Notes under the pieces: model-generated
Database searches by the model: none
Told to the model about the DNA's origin: nothing
What the model saw: only the letters and a program-made list of their open reading frames with translations
Shown: positions 1 through 6,942 of the stretch, one piece after another
How positions within the stretch are numbered: position 1 is the first letter of the stretch
Layout of the letters: every line of letters starts with the position of its first letter
Translations under genes and position numbers: made by a program
From: Hydrogenophilales bacterium
Lineage (GTDB): Bacteria > Pseudomonadota > Gammaproteobacteria > Burkholderiales > Thiobacillaceae
DNA length: 50,771 bases
Direction: 5' to 3'
Assembly (NCBI GenBank): GCA_024636675.1
Contig: JAGXGM010000089.1
Location: 1-50,771 of the forward strand

Positions 1-50
1 AGCAATTTGCGCCCTTCGTAAGTGGTTCTGGCATTCTTATGGCTGTTCAT
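1..50 (-). CDS. IS481-type transposase, N-terminal end only (runs off the window)
   Basis: Reading leftward from an ATG at position 50, the 16 codons before the window edge give MNSHKNARTTYEGRKL. This resembles the usual start of IS481-family transposases, which begin with an M-N-x-H-K-N-A-R motif ahead of the helix-turn-helix. Only the beginning is present, so whether the gene is intact cannot be judged. The sequence upstream of the ATG, to about position 135, would be the element's leader and terminal repeat. The family call rests on a short motif. Confidence 0.55.
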   Translation of the reverse strand, partial: MNSHKNARTTYEGRKL

Positions 51-135
51 CCGGTTGGCCCCCTGGGAGTACTGAAGCGTCGAGAACTCCAGTTTCCCAG
101 ATCCTTCCGGGTGAACAACCTATTGAAACATCACA
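51..135 (-). mobile_element. Probable terminal region of the IS481-type element
   Basis: This stretch lies between the transposase start and a likely element end. Read on the minus strand it begins TGTGATGTTTCAATA at about 135, which fits the 5'-TGT ends common in this family. The other end lies outside the window, so neither the inverted repeat nor a target duplication can be confirmed. The boundary is inferred. Confidence 0.4.
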
Positions 136-406
136 CCTAGCCGCCGTCGGCGGCCTCTGTCGGCCAGGATAAGGATGGCTGCCGATCGCGCGTCCGCCTG
201 AACGGGCGAAGTGGTTTGCCGGACTGCGAAAGCGCGATGACCGGCGCCTCTGGGTCCGGCAGGCTGGCGACCTGTCGCGCGATGCGCTATCAAGAATTGA
301 CGCGGTGCGCAATCGGATTGGCGGCTGGTGCTATCGAATTGACAGCCAGCGCGACTGAATCGAGGCACACCATTGAAATAATCTAACCCCTGAGGACAGG
401 CCCATC
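136..406. other. Non-coding stretch between IS end and SDR gene
   Basis: No gene with a start codon and ribosome binding site is seen. One plus-strand frame, 173-358, is open for 61 codons directly after a TAA and reads like protein (near its end LSRIDAVRNRIGGWCYRID), but it has no ATG at its head. It may be the tail of a gene cut down near the insertion element, or chance. Confidence 0.4.
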
Positions 407-1105
407 ATGCCCAATATTCTTGTCACCGGAAGCAATCGGGGCCTCGGCCTCGAAATCGTGCGCCAGTTTGCCCAGGATGGCTGGCGGGTGTTTGCCACGT
501 GCCGGCATCCTGCCGAGGCCGATGCGCTGCGCGAACTGGCCGCATCCCACGAGCAGATTTCGATTCATCGTCTCGACGTCACTCTGGCCGAGGATGTTCG
601 CGCCATCCGCTGGGAGCTGGGCGAAACCCCCCTCGACATCCTTTTCAATAACGCGGGCATCTATCTGGAGGACAACGACACGCTGCCGCCGCTGGGCGGG
701 ATCCGCTACGAGCAGTGGCTGCGCGTCCTCGAAGTCAATACGCTGGGGGCAGTGCGCCTGACCGAGGCCCTGCTGGACAATCTTGCGCACAGCGACAAGC
801 GCCTGGTCACGGTCATGACCAGCCACATGGGCAGCATCGCGGACATCGAAACCAAGGGCAGCTACTACTACCGCTCCAGCAAGGCCGCCCTCAACGCCGC
901 CATGCGCGGATTGGCGGTGGCGGTGCGTCCGCGTGGCATCGGCATTCTGCTGCTGCACCCTGGCGGTGTACAAACCCGCATGGGGCCGAACGACGGCATC
1001 CCGGCGGACGAGAGCGTGCGCGGTTTACGCAAGGTGATCGACGGCTTTTCCATGCAGGACAGCGGGACGTTCATCCGCTACGACGGCACAGCGATGCCCT
1101 GGTGA
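407..1105 (+). CDS. Short-chain dehydrogenase/reductase (SDR)
   Basis: A 232-residue classical SDR oxidoreductase. The N-terminal TGSNRGLG is the glycine-rich NAD(P)-binding turn, FNNAG is the NNAG motif, and MTSHMGS followed by YYRSSK gives the catalytic Ser and the Tyr-x-x-x-Lys pair. The length is normal for the family. The substrate cannot be read from the sequence; close homologues are often called C-factor or csgA-like, which does not fix a function. The start at 407 has a GAGG-type site just upstream (CTGAGGAC). It stands alone, with about 225 bp before the next gene. It is a soluble cytoplasmic protein with no signal peptide. Confidence 0.88.
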   Translation: MPNILVTGSNRGLGLEIVRQFAQDGWRVFATCRHPAEADALRELAASHEQISIHRLDVTLAEDVRAIRWELGETPLDILFNNAGIYLEDNDTLPPLGGIRYEQWLRVLEVNTLGAVRLTEALLDNLAHSDKRLVTVMTSHMGSIADIETKGSYYYRSSKAALNAAMRGLAVAVRPRGIGILLLHPGGVQTRMGPNDGIPADESVRGLRKVIDGFSMQDSGTFIRYDGTAMPW

Positions 1106-1330
1106 GGGCACGGGCGACGTCTGCCAGTCCGCCATAGCAGCGCCGGCCAGGACAGTCTGCCTGGTCTGCGATATCGCAATGCCGGCGGGATGGCTTGCCC
1201 TTAAGGTGTCCAGCAGGGTTCAGGGCGGGACGAGTCGGCATGGGCCGGCCGGCAGGGCTGGAAAGCAGGGCGGGGCGCAGGCGCGTCCGGTCGCAGCACT
1301 GATGCCACACCAGAAAAACAGGAGAAAATC

Positions 1331-1867
1331 ATGGAAATCGAAATCGAAAATTATCTGGAAACCGAACACTATCCTCACAAAGTTGCCGCGGTGTATCCGG
1401 ATGACGCATCCGCACAGCAAGCCATCCAGGCACTTGAGGATGCCGGTCTCGACGACATCAAGATCACCACGCTGGTCCCCAGCGAGGAGGGCCTGAGTCC
1501 TGCCATCGAACCGGAAACCAAAGAAACGCGCAACAAGGTCGTGCTGGATACGCTTTTCGGCACGGCAACCGGGGGGGCGGCCGGGGCCGCAACCGCAGGG
1601 GCCATCGCGATCGTAGTCCCCTCGCTGTTTGTGAGCGCGCCGATTGTTGCGCCACTCATCGTGCTTGGTTACGGCGCCATGATCGGCGGCACAGCAGGCG
1701 CCATTGTCGGGCTCAAGCCACGCGAGGGCATGCTTGCCGGGCTGGTGAGGGATTCGGTCAAGGCGGGTTACCACGTCGTGATTGTCCATGCGGCCAGCCA
1801 TGAGACGAGGGAGCAGGTCGAAGCCGTGATCGGCGAAACCATGACGGAAAAAACAGCGCGTTTGTGA
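1331..1867 (+). CDS. Glycine-zipper membrane protein with ferredoxin-like N-terminus (general-stress type)
   Basis: A 178-residue protein. Residues about 15-60 (VAAVYPDDASAQQAIQALED, then IKITTLVP) look like the beta-alpha-beta fold of the GSP17M/DUF1269-like stress proteins, where a small domain binds or senses something through amphipathic strands. Residues about 75-135 are rich in Gly and Ala (ATGGAAGAATAGAIA, then a hydrophobic run and GGTAGAIVG), a glycine-zipper pattern typical of membrane insertion. The C-terminus (YHVVIVHAASHETREQVEAV) returns to an alpha/beta pattern. ACAGGAG precedes the ATG with good spacing. The function is unknown; a stress or permeability role is inferred only from the family resemblance. 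Confidence 0.75.
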   Translation: MEIEIENYLETEHYPHKVAAVYPDDASAQQAIQALEDAGLDDIKITTLVPSEEGLSPAIEPETKETRNKVVLDTLFGTATGGAAGAATAGAIAIVVPSLFVSAPIVAPLIVLGYGAMIGGTAGAIVGLKPREGMLAGLVRDSVKAGYHVVIVHAASHETREQVEAVIGETMTEKTARL

Positions 1868-2013
1868 TCCACGGTTGAGCGCGACCGACCGGCAGATCGC
1901 CGTTTTCCAGGGCTGATGCCGATCGGATGCCGATGGCATTTGCCCCGGAATACGGGTGATTCTACGCCGGCGGATCTGGCTCGGCCGGCCTGCGCCCCGC
2001 GTTTGTCGGGTTG

Positions 2014-2433
2014 CTAATGGGCCTGCGAAACCCCGGACAGGATTTCGGCGCCCAGATCCCCCATTTCCTGATGACGTGCGATATCAGCCAGCGCCAGCAT
2101 GCCGACGTACTTGCCCGATTGATCCTCGACGATCAGCCGACGGACCTGATGGTCCTCCATGATCCGGGCAGCCTGCAGGAGGTCATCCTCTTCGGAGCAG
2201 GTAAAGATCTCGTGGGACATGATGTCGCCGACTTGCATGGCATTGGGGTCGGCGCCGGAGGCAATGGCGCGGATAGTGATGTCGCGGTCGGTCAGCGTGC
2301 CGACAATTTCACCATCGGTCTCTACCGGCAGCATGCCGATATCCAGGTCGCGCATCTGTTGCGCGGCATAACTGAGCGAGGCATCGGGCGGGACGCTCTG
2401 CAGGTGACTGCTCATGACTTCGCGAACTTGCAT
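2014..2433 (-). CDS. CBS-domain pair protein
   Basis: A 139-residue protein made of two CBS motifs. The first starts at MQVREVMSSHLQSVPPDASL and contains DLDIGMLPV and GTLTDRDITIRAIA; the second starts at VGDIMSHEIFTC and contains HQVRRLIVEDQSGKYVGMLALADIA. CBS pairs form a Bateman module that binds adenosyl ligands such as AMP, ATP or NADH and usually controls another protein. There is no attached enzyme domain, so this is a stand-alone module. The start is set at 2433 because GAGGAG lies about six bases upstream; a longer open frame to 2742 has non-coding-like composition and overlaps the regulator gene. It lies 154 bp downstream of the FNR-like regulator on the same strand and may be its target. 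Confidence 0.88.
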   Translation of the reverse strand: MQVREVMSSHLQSVPPDASLSYAAQQMRDLDIGMLPVETDGEIVGTLTDRDITIRAIASGADPNAMQVGDIMSHEIFTCSEEDDLLQAARIMEDHQVRRLIVEDQSGKYVGMLALADIARHQEMGDLGAEILSGVSQAH

Positions 2434-2587
2434 GGTTGGCTCCTCGGGTACAGGGTTGAATAGCACGGCGCGTTGCTTTGCCGTTTCGCCATTCGACCAC
2501 CGTTTTTCCGCCCGATCATTGAGAAACCGCAACATCGGGAAAAAACGCATCATGCATCGCCGGCCGGCCCTGATGGCCGCGCCGTAG

Positions 2588-3340
2588 CTATTCGTCGGCG
2601 ATGTGGCGCAGCTGCCCCATGTCGGCTTCGTAATGATTGTTTGCCGCACCGTCGTGACGGGAAAGGATGTCCCGCCGCTTGAACTCGGCGAGGACGCGGC
2701 TGACGCTCTCGCTCGTGACGCCGAGGATGGAACCCATTTCATCGCAGGTCAGCAAATGCAGCTCGCCATTTTCCGCATCGGATTCGAACTCGGACAGGAA
2801 CGACAGCAGCCGGGCGACACGGGCGCGTATCGGGCCGGTGGAGAACTGGGCGATCCAGGTATCGGCGTCGTTCAGATAGGCGTGCCAGCGTTCAAGCAGG
2901 CTGGCATAGGTGAGTGGATCCTCGGTGCGCAGCCGCTGCACCGCGTTGACGGGCAGGCACAGGGTGGTGACAGGAATCACTGTCCTCGCAGTATGCTTGT
3001 TGGTCCCATCGAACAGGCCGCTCAGGCATAGAACCGCGCCGGGACGATGCAGGCGAACGATGCGGGCGCGGCCGTTGGGAAGATGAATGATGAGTTTGAG
3101 GAAACCGCTGGTGACGAAGTACACCGTGTTGCTGGCGCTGCCTTCGTGATACAGGACTTCGCTCGGGCCATGGCAGGTGCGCCGGGCGAGCCCAAGCAGT
3201 TCGTGCAGTCCGGGCGGGATGTGTTCGCCGAAAATGAGCTGGATTTCCGATGGGCTTGCCCGATCGTTGCCGGCGAACAGGGCTCCATTTGCTTTGAATG
3301 ATTCGGATGACAAATACATCGGTTTGTTGTGCACCTGCAT
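2588..3340 (-). CDS. Crp/Fnr-family transcription regulator
   Basis: A 250-residue protein with an N-terminal cyclic-nucleotide-binding-like beta-roll (VLYHEGSASNTVYFVTSGFLK to about residue 125), a long dimerisation helix, and a C-terminal winged helix (LTCDEMGSILGVTSESVSRVLAEF). The recognition helix carries E-S-V-S-R, the E-x-x-S-R pattern that in Fnr reads TTGAT half sites. The N-terminal cysteine cluster that holds the Fe-S centre of Fnr is missing, so it probably does not sense oxygen that way; its signal is unknown. The start at 3340 is favoured by AGGAG seven bases upstream; the frame stays open to 3385. It probably regulates neighbouring stress genes. Confidence 0.88.
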   Translation of the reverse strand: MQVHNKPMYLSSESFKANGALFAGNDRASPSEIQLIFGEHIPPGLHELLGLARRTCHGPSEVLYHEGSASNTVYFVTSGFLKLIIHLPNGRARIVRLHRPGAVLCLSGLFDGTNKHTARTVIPVTTLCLPVNAVQRLRTEDPLTYASLLERWHAYLNDADTWIAQFSTGPIRARVARLLSFLSEFESDAENGELHLLTCDEMGSILGVTSESVSRVLAEFKRRDILSRHDGAANNHYEADMGQLRHIADE

Positions 3341-3515
3341 GGAGCAGCTCCTGACTTGTCGTTGATCGTCGCGCGAAGGCGGCAATAGCGTTCCGCTATA
3401 TGCAATCGCTGCGGATCCTCGCGGGTCTGGATGAGCGACCGGCCGCCGCAGCGCCTGGATAAGTCCCGCACGGCCGGTTGCACATCAGCACCCAGCTTTG
3501 AAGCTAGTACAACTT

Positions 3516-3533
3516 TGGAATATCCCCATTCCA
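3516..3533. repeat. Inverted repeat TGGAAT-N6-ATTCCA, candidate operator
   Basis: Two perfect six-base arms separated by six bases lie in the middle of the gene-free region. The size and symmetry suit a dimeric regulator. No other copy was noticed in the window, and the link to any regulator is inference. Confidence 0.3.
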
Positions 3534-3945
3534 TGCTGCATTCACCCGACCGGAAGCGCCTTCGAGCCGCCCGGAAATCCGCTGGCGTGCCTTTGCCGAA
3601 GCTGATTGGAGAAGGGGAAGGCGGGGGAAGCTGTGTGATTACTAAGGATAAATACGTGCTGCTTTCCAGGGTCGTATTGGGCGTCTGTTGCTGATCCTTT
3701 TTCCTGACGCACTTTGTCCTAGATTGGTGCTTTGTCGTGAGAAACGGGGGATTGCCACTGTCCGGCAGCCGGTCTGTTTTTTCCGGGTGCGCCTTCTGGC
3801 CAGGCTGCCGGGTGCAATATTGAAAGCTCGCAACGTCCCGGGAAAATCTACCACCCGGGCACGCATTCCGACGCGCAACCACGCCTGGTTTAATGCCTAG
3901 TATTAAAGGCAGACCGCGATTCATACCGGCTACGCGCTGACCCCA

Positions 3946-3965
3946 ACCCGGGTTTTTTCCCGGGT
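3946..3965 (+). repeat. Perfect 7-bp hairpin upstream of the sorbosone-dehydrogenase-like gene
   Basis: ACCCGGG, then six T, then CCCGGGT forms a perfect stem with a T6 loop, ending 26 bases before the start codon at 3992. The T run is in the loop and not after the stem, so it is not a standard terminator. It could affect mRNA stability or translation of the gene that follows. Confidence 0.4.
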
Positions 3966-3991
3966 CGTGACGGAAAAGGAAGGAGACAAGC

Positions 3992-5155
3992 ATGAAGCGC
4001 AGACAGACGAAAGTGGTCGCCCTGACCCTGATTCTGGGATTGATTGTCCTTGCCGGCGTCGGCGCCTATCTGTTCCGGGGCTACTTTGTGCCCTTCCTGC
4101 CGGCGTCTGCCACGGCGTCGGATGTCGTCGAGGGGCTGAAGCTGCCCCCAGGTTTTCGTATCCATCTTTATGCCAAAAATCTGCCCGGTGCGCGGTCCCT
4201 TGCACTGAGCCCGGCGGGCGTCCTGTTCGTGGGAACGCGCAAACAGGGCAAGGTCTATGCGCTGGAGGACCGGGACGGCGACCATCGTGCCGATCGCACG
4301 CATATCCTGGCCGATGGCCTGCGGATGCCCAACGGCGTGGCGTTTCGGGACGGCGACCTCTATGTGGCCGAGGTGAGCCGGGTGCTGCGCTTTCCGGGGA
4401 TCGAGTCTTCGCTGGCGACCCCGCCGCAGCCCGAGGTCGTCAGCGACAGCTACCCGGACGACGGGCACCACGGCTGGAAGTTCATCGCCTTCGGACCGGA
4501 CGGCAGGCTCTACGTGCCGGTCGGCGCGCCCTGCAATGTCTGCGATCCCGACAATCCGGTTTACGCCAGCATCACCCGGCTGGATGTCCGGACGGGCACG
4601 CGGGAGATTTTTGCGCGGGGGGTGCGCAACACGGTGGGGTTCGACTGGCATCCCGACACCGGCGATCTCTGGTTTACCGACAACGGCCGCGACTGGCTGG
4701 GAGACAACCGCCCGCCCGACGAATTGAACCGGGCGCCGACGGCCGGCATGCATTTCGGATTTCCGTACTGCCATGGCGCCGGTATCCAGGACCCGGAATT
4801 CGGCACCGGCCGGGATTGCAGCACGATGGTGCCGCCGGTGCTGGAACTGGGGCCCCACGTCGCCGCCCTGGGGATGCGCTTTTATCAGGGCGACCAGTTT
4901 CCCGAACGCTACCGCGGCGGCATCTTCATCGCCGAGCACGGCTCATGGAACCGCAAGGTGCCCATCGGCTATCGGGTGATGTTCGTTCCGGTGCGTGACA
5001 ACCAGCCGATGGCCTACGAGGTGTTTGCCGAAGGCTGGCTGAGTGGCGGCCAGGCCTCGGGCCGGCCGGTGGACGTTCTGGTGATGCCGGACGGTTCGCT
5101 GCTGGTTTCCGATGACAAGGGTGGACGTATCTACCGCATCGTTTACGCGGGCTGA
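3992..5155 (+). CDS. Sorbosone dehydrogenase-like beta-propeller protein, membrane-anchored
   Basis: A 387-residue protein of the PQQ-dependent glucose/sorbosone dehydrogenase (GSDH) fold. Residues about 8-30 (VVALTLILGLIVLAGVGAYLF) are a signal anchor, so the rest should be periplasmic. The propeller shows GFRIHLYAKNL, RKQGKVYALEDRDGD, HHGWKFIAFGPDGRLYVPVG, RNTVGFDWHP, LWFTDNGRD and AEHGSWNRK, all typical of L-sorbosone dehydrogenase-like proteins. GSDH relatives oxidise sugars using PQQ, but many proteins with this annotation have no proven substrate. AAGGAGACAAGC precedes the ATG. It ends 8 bp from the convergent encapsulin gene and is not in that operon. Confidence 0.85.
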   Translation: MKRRQTKVVALTLILGLIVLAGVGAYLFRGYFVPFLPASATASDVVEGLKLPPGFRIHLYAKNLPGARSLALSPAGVLFVGTRKQGKVYALEDRDGDHRADRTHILADGLRMPNGVAFRDGDLYVAEVSRVLRFPGIESSLATPPQPEVVSDSYPDDGHHGWKFIAFGPDGRLYVPVGAPCNVCDPDNPVYASITRLDVRTGTREIFARGVRNTVGFDWHPDTGDLWFTDNGRDWLGDNRPPDELNRAPTAGMHFGFPYCHGAGIQDPEFGTGRDCSTMVPPVLELGPHVAALGMRFYQGDQFPERYRGGIFIAEHGSWNRKVPIGYRVMFVPVRDNQPMAYEVFAEGWLSGGQASGRPVDVLVMPDGSLLVSDDKGGRIYRIVYAG

Positions 5156-5163
5156 GCCTGGAA

Positions 5164-5964
5164 TCAGCCGGTCAGCACGCAGACAGCCTCGGGTTCATCC
5201 AGACGCAGGACCATGCTTTCGCAAATGAAAAGCTGATGGTGGATACCGTCGCTGCCGGCGTAGCCGACGCGCAGATCCTGCCCGAGGATGATCGCGCCTG
5301 CATGACGGTCCACCACGGCCGCCTGGTCGATGCCCGCCTTGTAGACCCCGAGTGTGCACAGGGACTTGAGGTGCTCGATCTGCAGCAGATCCGTATGCTC
5401 GTAATGGCGAAAAAGATTGTTGTACTGGGCCGGCGGCAATGAAAGGGCGTAGGGGCCATGGAAGCCCGCTTCGTCCAGCGAGGTGATGGCCGTCAGCACA
5501 TTGTTGAGCGCGGCGTCCAGGGTCGACCAGTCGACGCCCTTCACTTCATTGTGCCCCTTGGCGTTTAGCAGCCCTTCGAGGCCAAATTCGGGCTGCCCCA
5601 AATAGATGAATGCTTCTTCGCGTCGGGCGACAGCCTCTGCGGCGTCCTCTACCTCGGTCAGGGTCAGCGGTGTACCCCTTTCCAGATGGGCGGCCAGTCG
5701 CCGGGTGCTGAGCCGGCAGGACTTGCGCAGCATCGGCACCGAGACGGCCTTGCTGACAATGGCCGTTGCCTCCCCCTCGTCGGGGTCCCCGCAAGAGTCG
5801 TCGCCGCCCACTTCCAGGGCAGTCAGGCCCAGGCCGTAAGGCCCTTCGACCTCGAGGAATCGCCGGCCGGTCAGGCGGATCTTGGCCGCTTCGACCGCTG
5901 CAGCATCGATCAGGTCCCAGATGTGGGCAGGGAACGGCGCCAGCTCACGGTTCAGATGATTCAT
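5164..5964 (-). CDS. Encapsulin shell protein (linocin M18/CFP29 family)
   Basis: A 266-residue family 1 encapsulin. The start MNHLNRELAPFPAHIWDLID and RFLEVEGPYGLGLTALEVG match the N-terminal arm and P-domain of this HK97-fold shell protein; GLLNAKGH, ALSLPPAQYNNLFR and QDLRVGYAG occupy later A-domain positions. Encapsulins assemble into roughly 20-45 nm cages that hold cargo enzymes; their annotation as bacteriocin is historical. The length is normal for the family. The gene starts inside the stop of the upstream ferritin-like gene (ATGA overlap at 5961-5964), so the two should be co-translated. The cargo is encoded next door, and an iron-storage role follows from that. Confidence 0.95.
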   Translation of the reverse strand: MNHLNRELAPFPAHIWDLIDAAAVEAAKIRLTGRRFLEVEGPYGLGLTALEVGGDDSCGDPDEGEATAIVSKAVSVPMLRKSCRLSTRRLAAHLERGTPLTLTEVEDAAEAVARREEAFIYLGQPEFGLEGLLNAKGHNEVKGVDWSTLDAALNNVLTAITSLDEAGFHGPYALSLPPAQYNNLFRHYEHTDLLQIEHLKSLCTLGVYKAGIDQAAVVDRHAGAIILGQDLRVGYAGSDGIHHQLFICESMVLRLDEPEAVCVLTG

Positions 5965-6362
5965 GTGGATTGCTCCTTCAGGGTGCCAATGGTGGGGCGC
6001 TTGTCGTCGTCGTCGGGCGACGGCTCGGCGGCTTCCGCTCCGGTTTCCGCTTCCGCTTCCGCTTCGGCTTTCGCTTCGGCTTCGACAATGTCCCCATTGT
6101 TGAAAACAAAGGTGTTCAGCTGGCCTTCAAAGTCATTGTCGCTACGGCGCAGCCACTCGATGAGCATGGCAGCATGTTCAATTTCGTCGCGCATGTTGTG
6201 CAACAGAACGGACTTGAGCTGGGCGTCTCCGCAGGCCTCGGCGCGCTGTCGATACCAGTCGACAGCCTCCAGTTCTTCCTGCAGCGACACCAGGGCACGG
6301 TGCATGTCCAGGGTCTTTTTGCTCAGGTCCCGTTCCTCTTCGTGGAGTCCTTCGTGTGCCAT
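5961..6362 (-). CDS. Encapsulated ferritin (EncFtn) cargo protein
   Basis: A 133-residue protein like the Rhodospirillum rubrum encapsulated ferritin. HRALVSLQEELEAVDWYRQR and HNMRDEIEHAAMLIEWLRR give the two helices with the ferroxidase Glu and His residues (E32, E62, H63 here). These proteins form ring-shaped decamers that oxidise Fe(II) and feed iron into the encapsulin shell. The last residues, RPTIGTLKE, match the cargo-loading peptide pattern (roughly L/P-T-I/V-G-S/T-L) that docks inside encapsulin. A Glu-Ala-rich linker separates body and tag. The ATG at 6362 lies nine to ten bases after AAGGA; the ATG at 6368 is possible and would add two residues. Confidence 0.93.
   Translation of the reverse strand: MAHEGLHEEERDLSKKTLDMHRALVSLQEELEAVDWYRQRAEACGDAQLKSVLLHNMRDEIEHAAMLIEWLRRSDNDFEGQLNTFVFNNGDIVEAEAKAEAEAEAETGAEAAEPSPDDDDKRPTIGTLKEQST
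6031..6085 (-). repeat. Glu-Ala hexanucleotide repeat in the ferritin linker
   Basis: On the coding strand, GAAGCG/GAAGCC/GAAGCA-type six-base units repeat imperfectly and encode EAEAKAEAEAEAE between the ferritin body and the cargo tag. Such tracts change length by slippage without shifting the frame, so linker length may vary between strains. Confidence 0.7.
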
Positions 6363-6540
6363 CGTCATTGATTCCTTGATTGACCTTACAGCGCCTGAAA
6401 ACGAAATCCGGCATTGCCCGGAAGCCGTCAATTGAATCATCAGGCTAGACGACGTCCGGGTCGCCTGCATTGCGAATCCGCAATGCAGGCCGAACAGCCC
6501 TGACCCGGAGCGGTGTGACGGCTGTCAATTCACGGGCAAT

Positions 6541-6942
6541 TCACTGGGATTGAGGACCGTAATGCTCGACCAGATAGTCAAGGATGCGTTCTTGCTGTTT
6601 CTCGGTAATCCAGGTCGCGCCGTACTTATTGACCATGTCATCCATCACCCAGCGCCAGGTGTCGCGGTCCAGGTGTTGCGAGCGGGGCAGTTCCAGGCTG
6701 TGGCATGCGCTGCAGTGCGTTTCGAACAGCTTTTTGGGCGCGGCCTCGACATTGGGTGCGGTCTCGACCTCGGGTGGATTTTCGGCCATGGATTTGTGCG
6801 GCCTGCCGTTTGGTTCTGCGGCAAGGGCGTTTCCGATCAGGATGCTCATCGCGGTCGCCACCACCGCGATGAATCCACCCGGAATCGCGGCGCGAACGGA
6901 ATGTCTGTCCGGCCACAGGCCGCAGAATCGCCGCTCAGACAT
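6541..6942 (-). CDS. Monoheme cytochrome c, probable electron acceptor of the sulfite dehydrogenase
   Basis: A 133-residue secreted cytochrome. A hydrophobic segment at about residues 20-42, ending in ALAAEP, is a signal peptide or anchor. C77-S-A-C80-H81 is the single heme c attachment site. RDTWRWVMDDMVNKYG provides candidate Met ligands, and the final helix (ITEKQQERILDYLVEHYG) is the usual cytochrome c end. It overlaps the stop of the molybdoenzyme gene by 8 bp (6935-6942), so they are one operon. By size it resembles SorB, the small partner of SorA-type sulfite dehydrogenase, more than the longer diheme SoxD. It would sit in the periplasm and pass electrons to the respiratory chain. Confidence 0.87.
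   Translation of the reverse strand: MSERRFCGLWPDRHSVRAAIPGGFIAVVATAMSILIGNALAAEPNGRPHKSMAENPPEVETAPNVEAAPKKLFETHCSACHSLELPRSQHLDRDTWRWVMDDMVNKYGATWITEKQQERILDYLVEHYGPQSQ

Larger units (their letters stand above)
3341..3991. promoter_or_regulatory. 650-bp gene-free region between divergent genes
   Basis: No convincing gene is present; open frames here have unlikely composition. It separates the leftward FNR-like regulator from the rightward sorbosone-dehydrogenase-like gene, so it should hold both promoters. One TTGAT half site lies at 3362-3366. An inverted repeat, TGGAAT-N6-ATTCCA, lies at 3516-3533 and could be an operator. No full TTGAT-N4-ATCAA box was found. Confidence 0.45.

Noticed and set aside
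3022-3993. A 323-codon minus-strand open frame over the gene-free region
   Set aside because: It overlaps the FNR-like regulator in another frame, has an unlikely composition rich in Arg, Pro and Ser, and shows no domain. It is an artefact of high GC.
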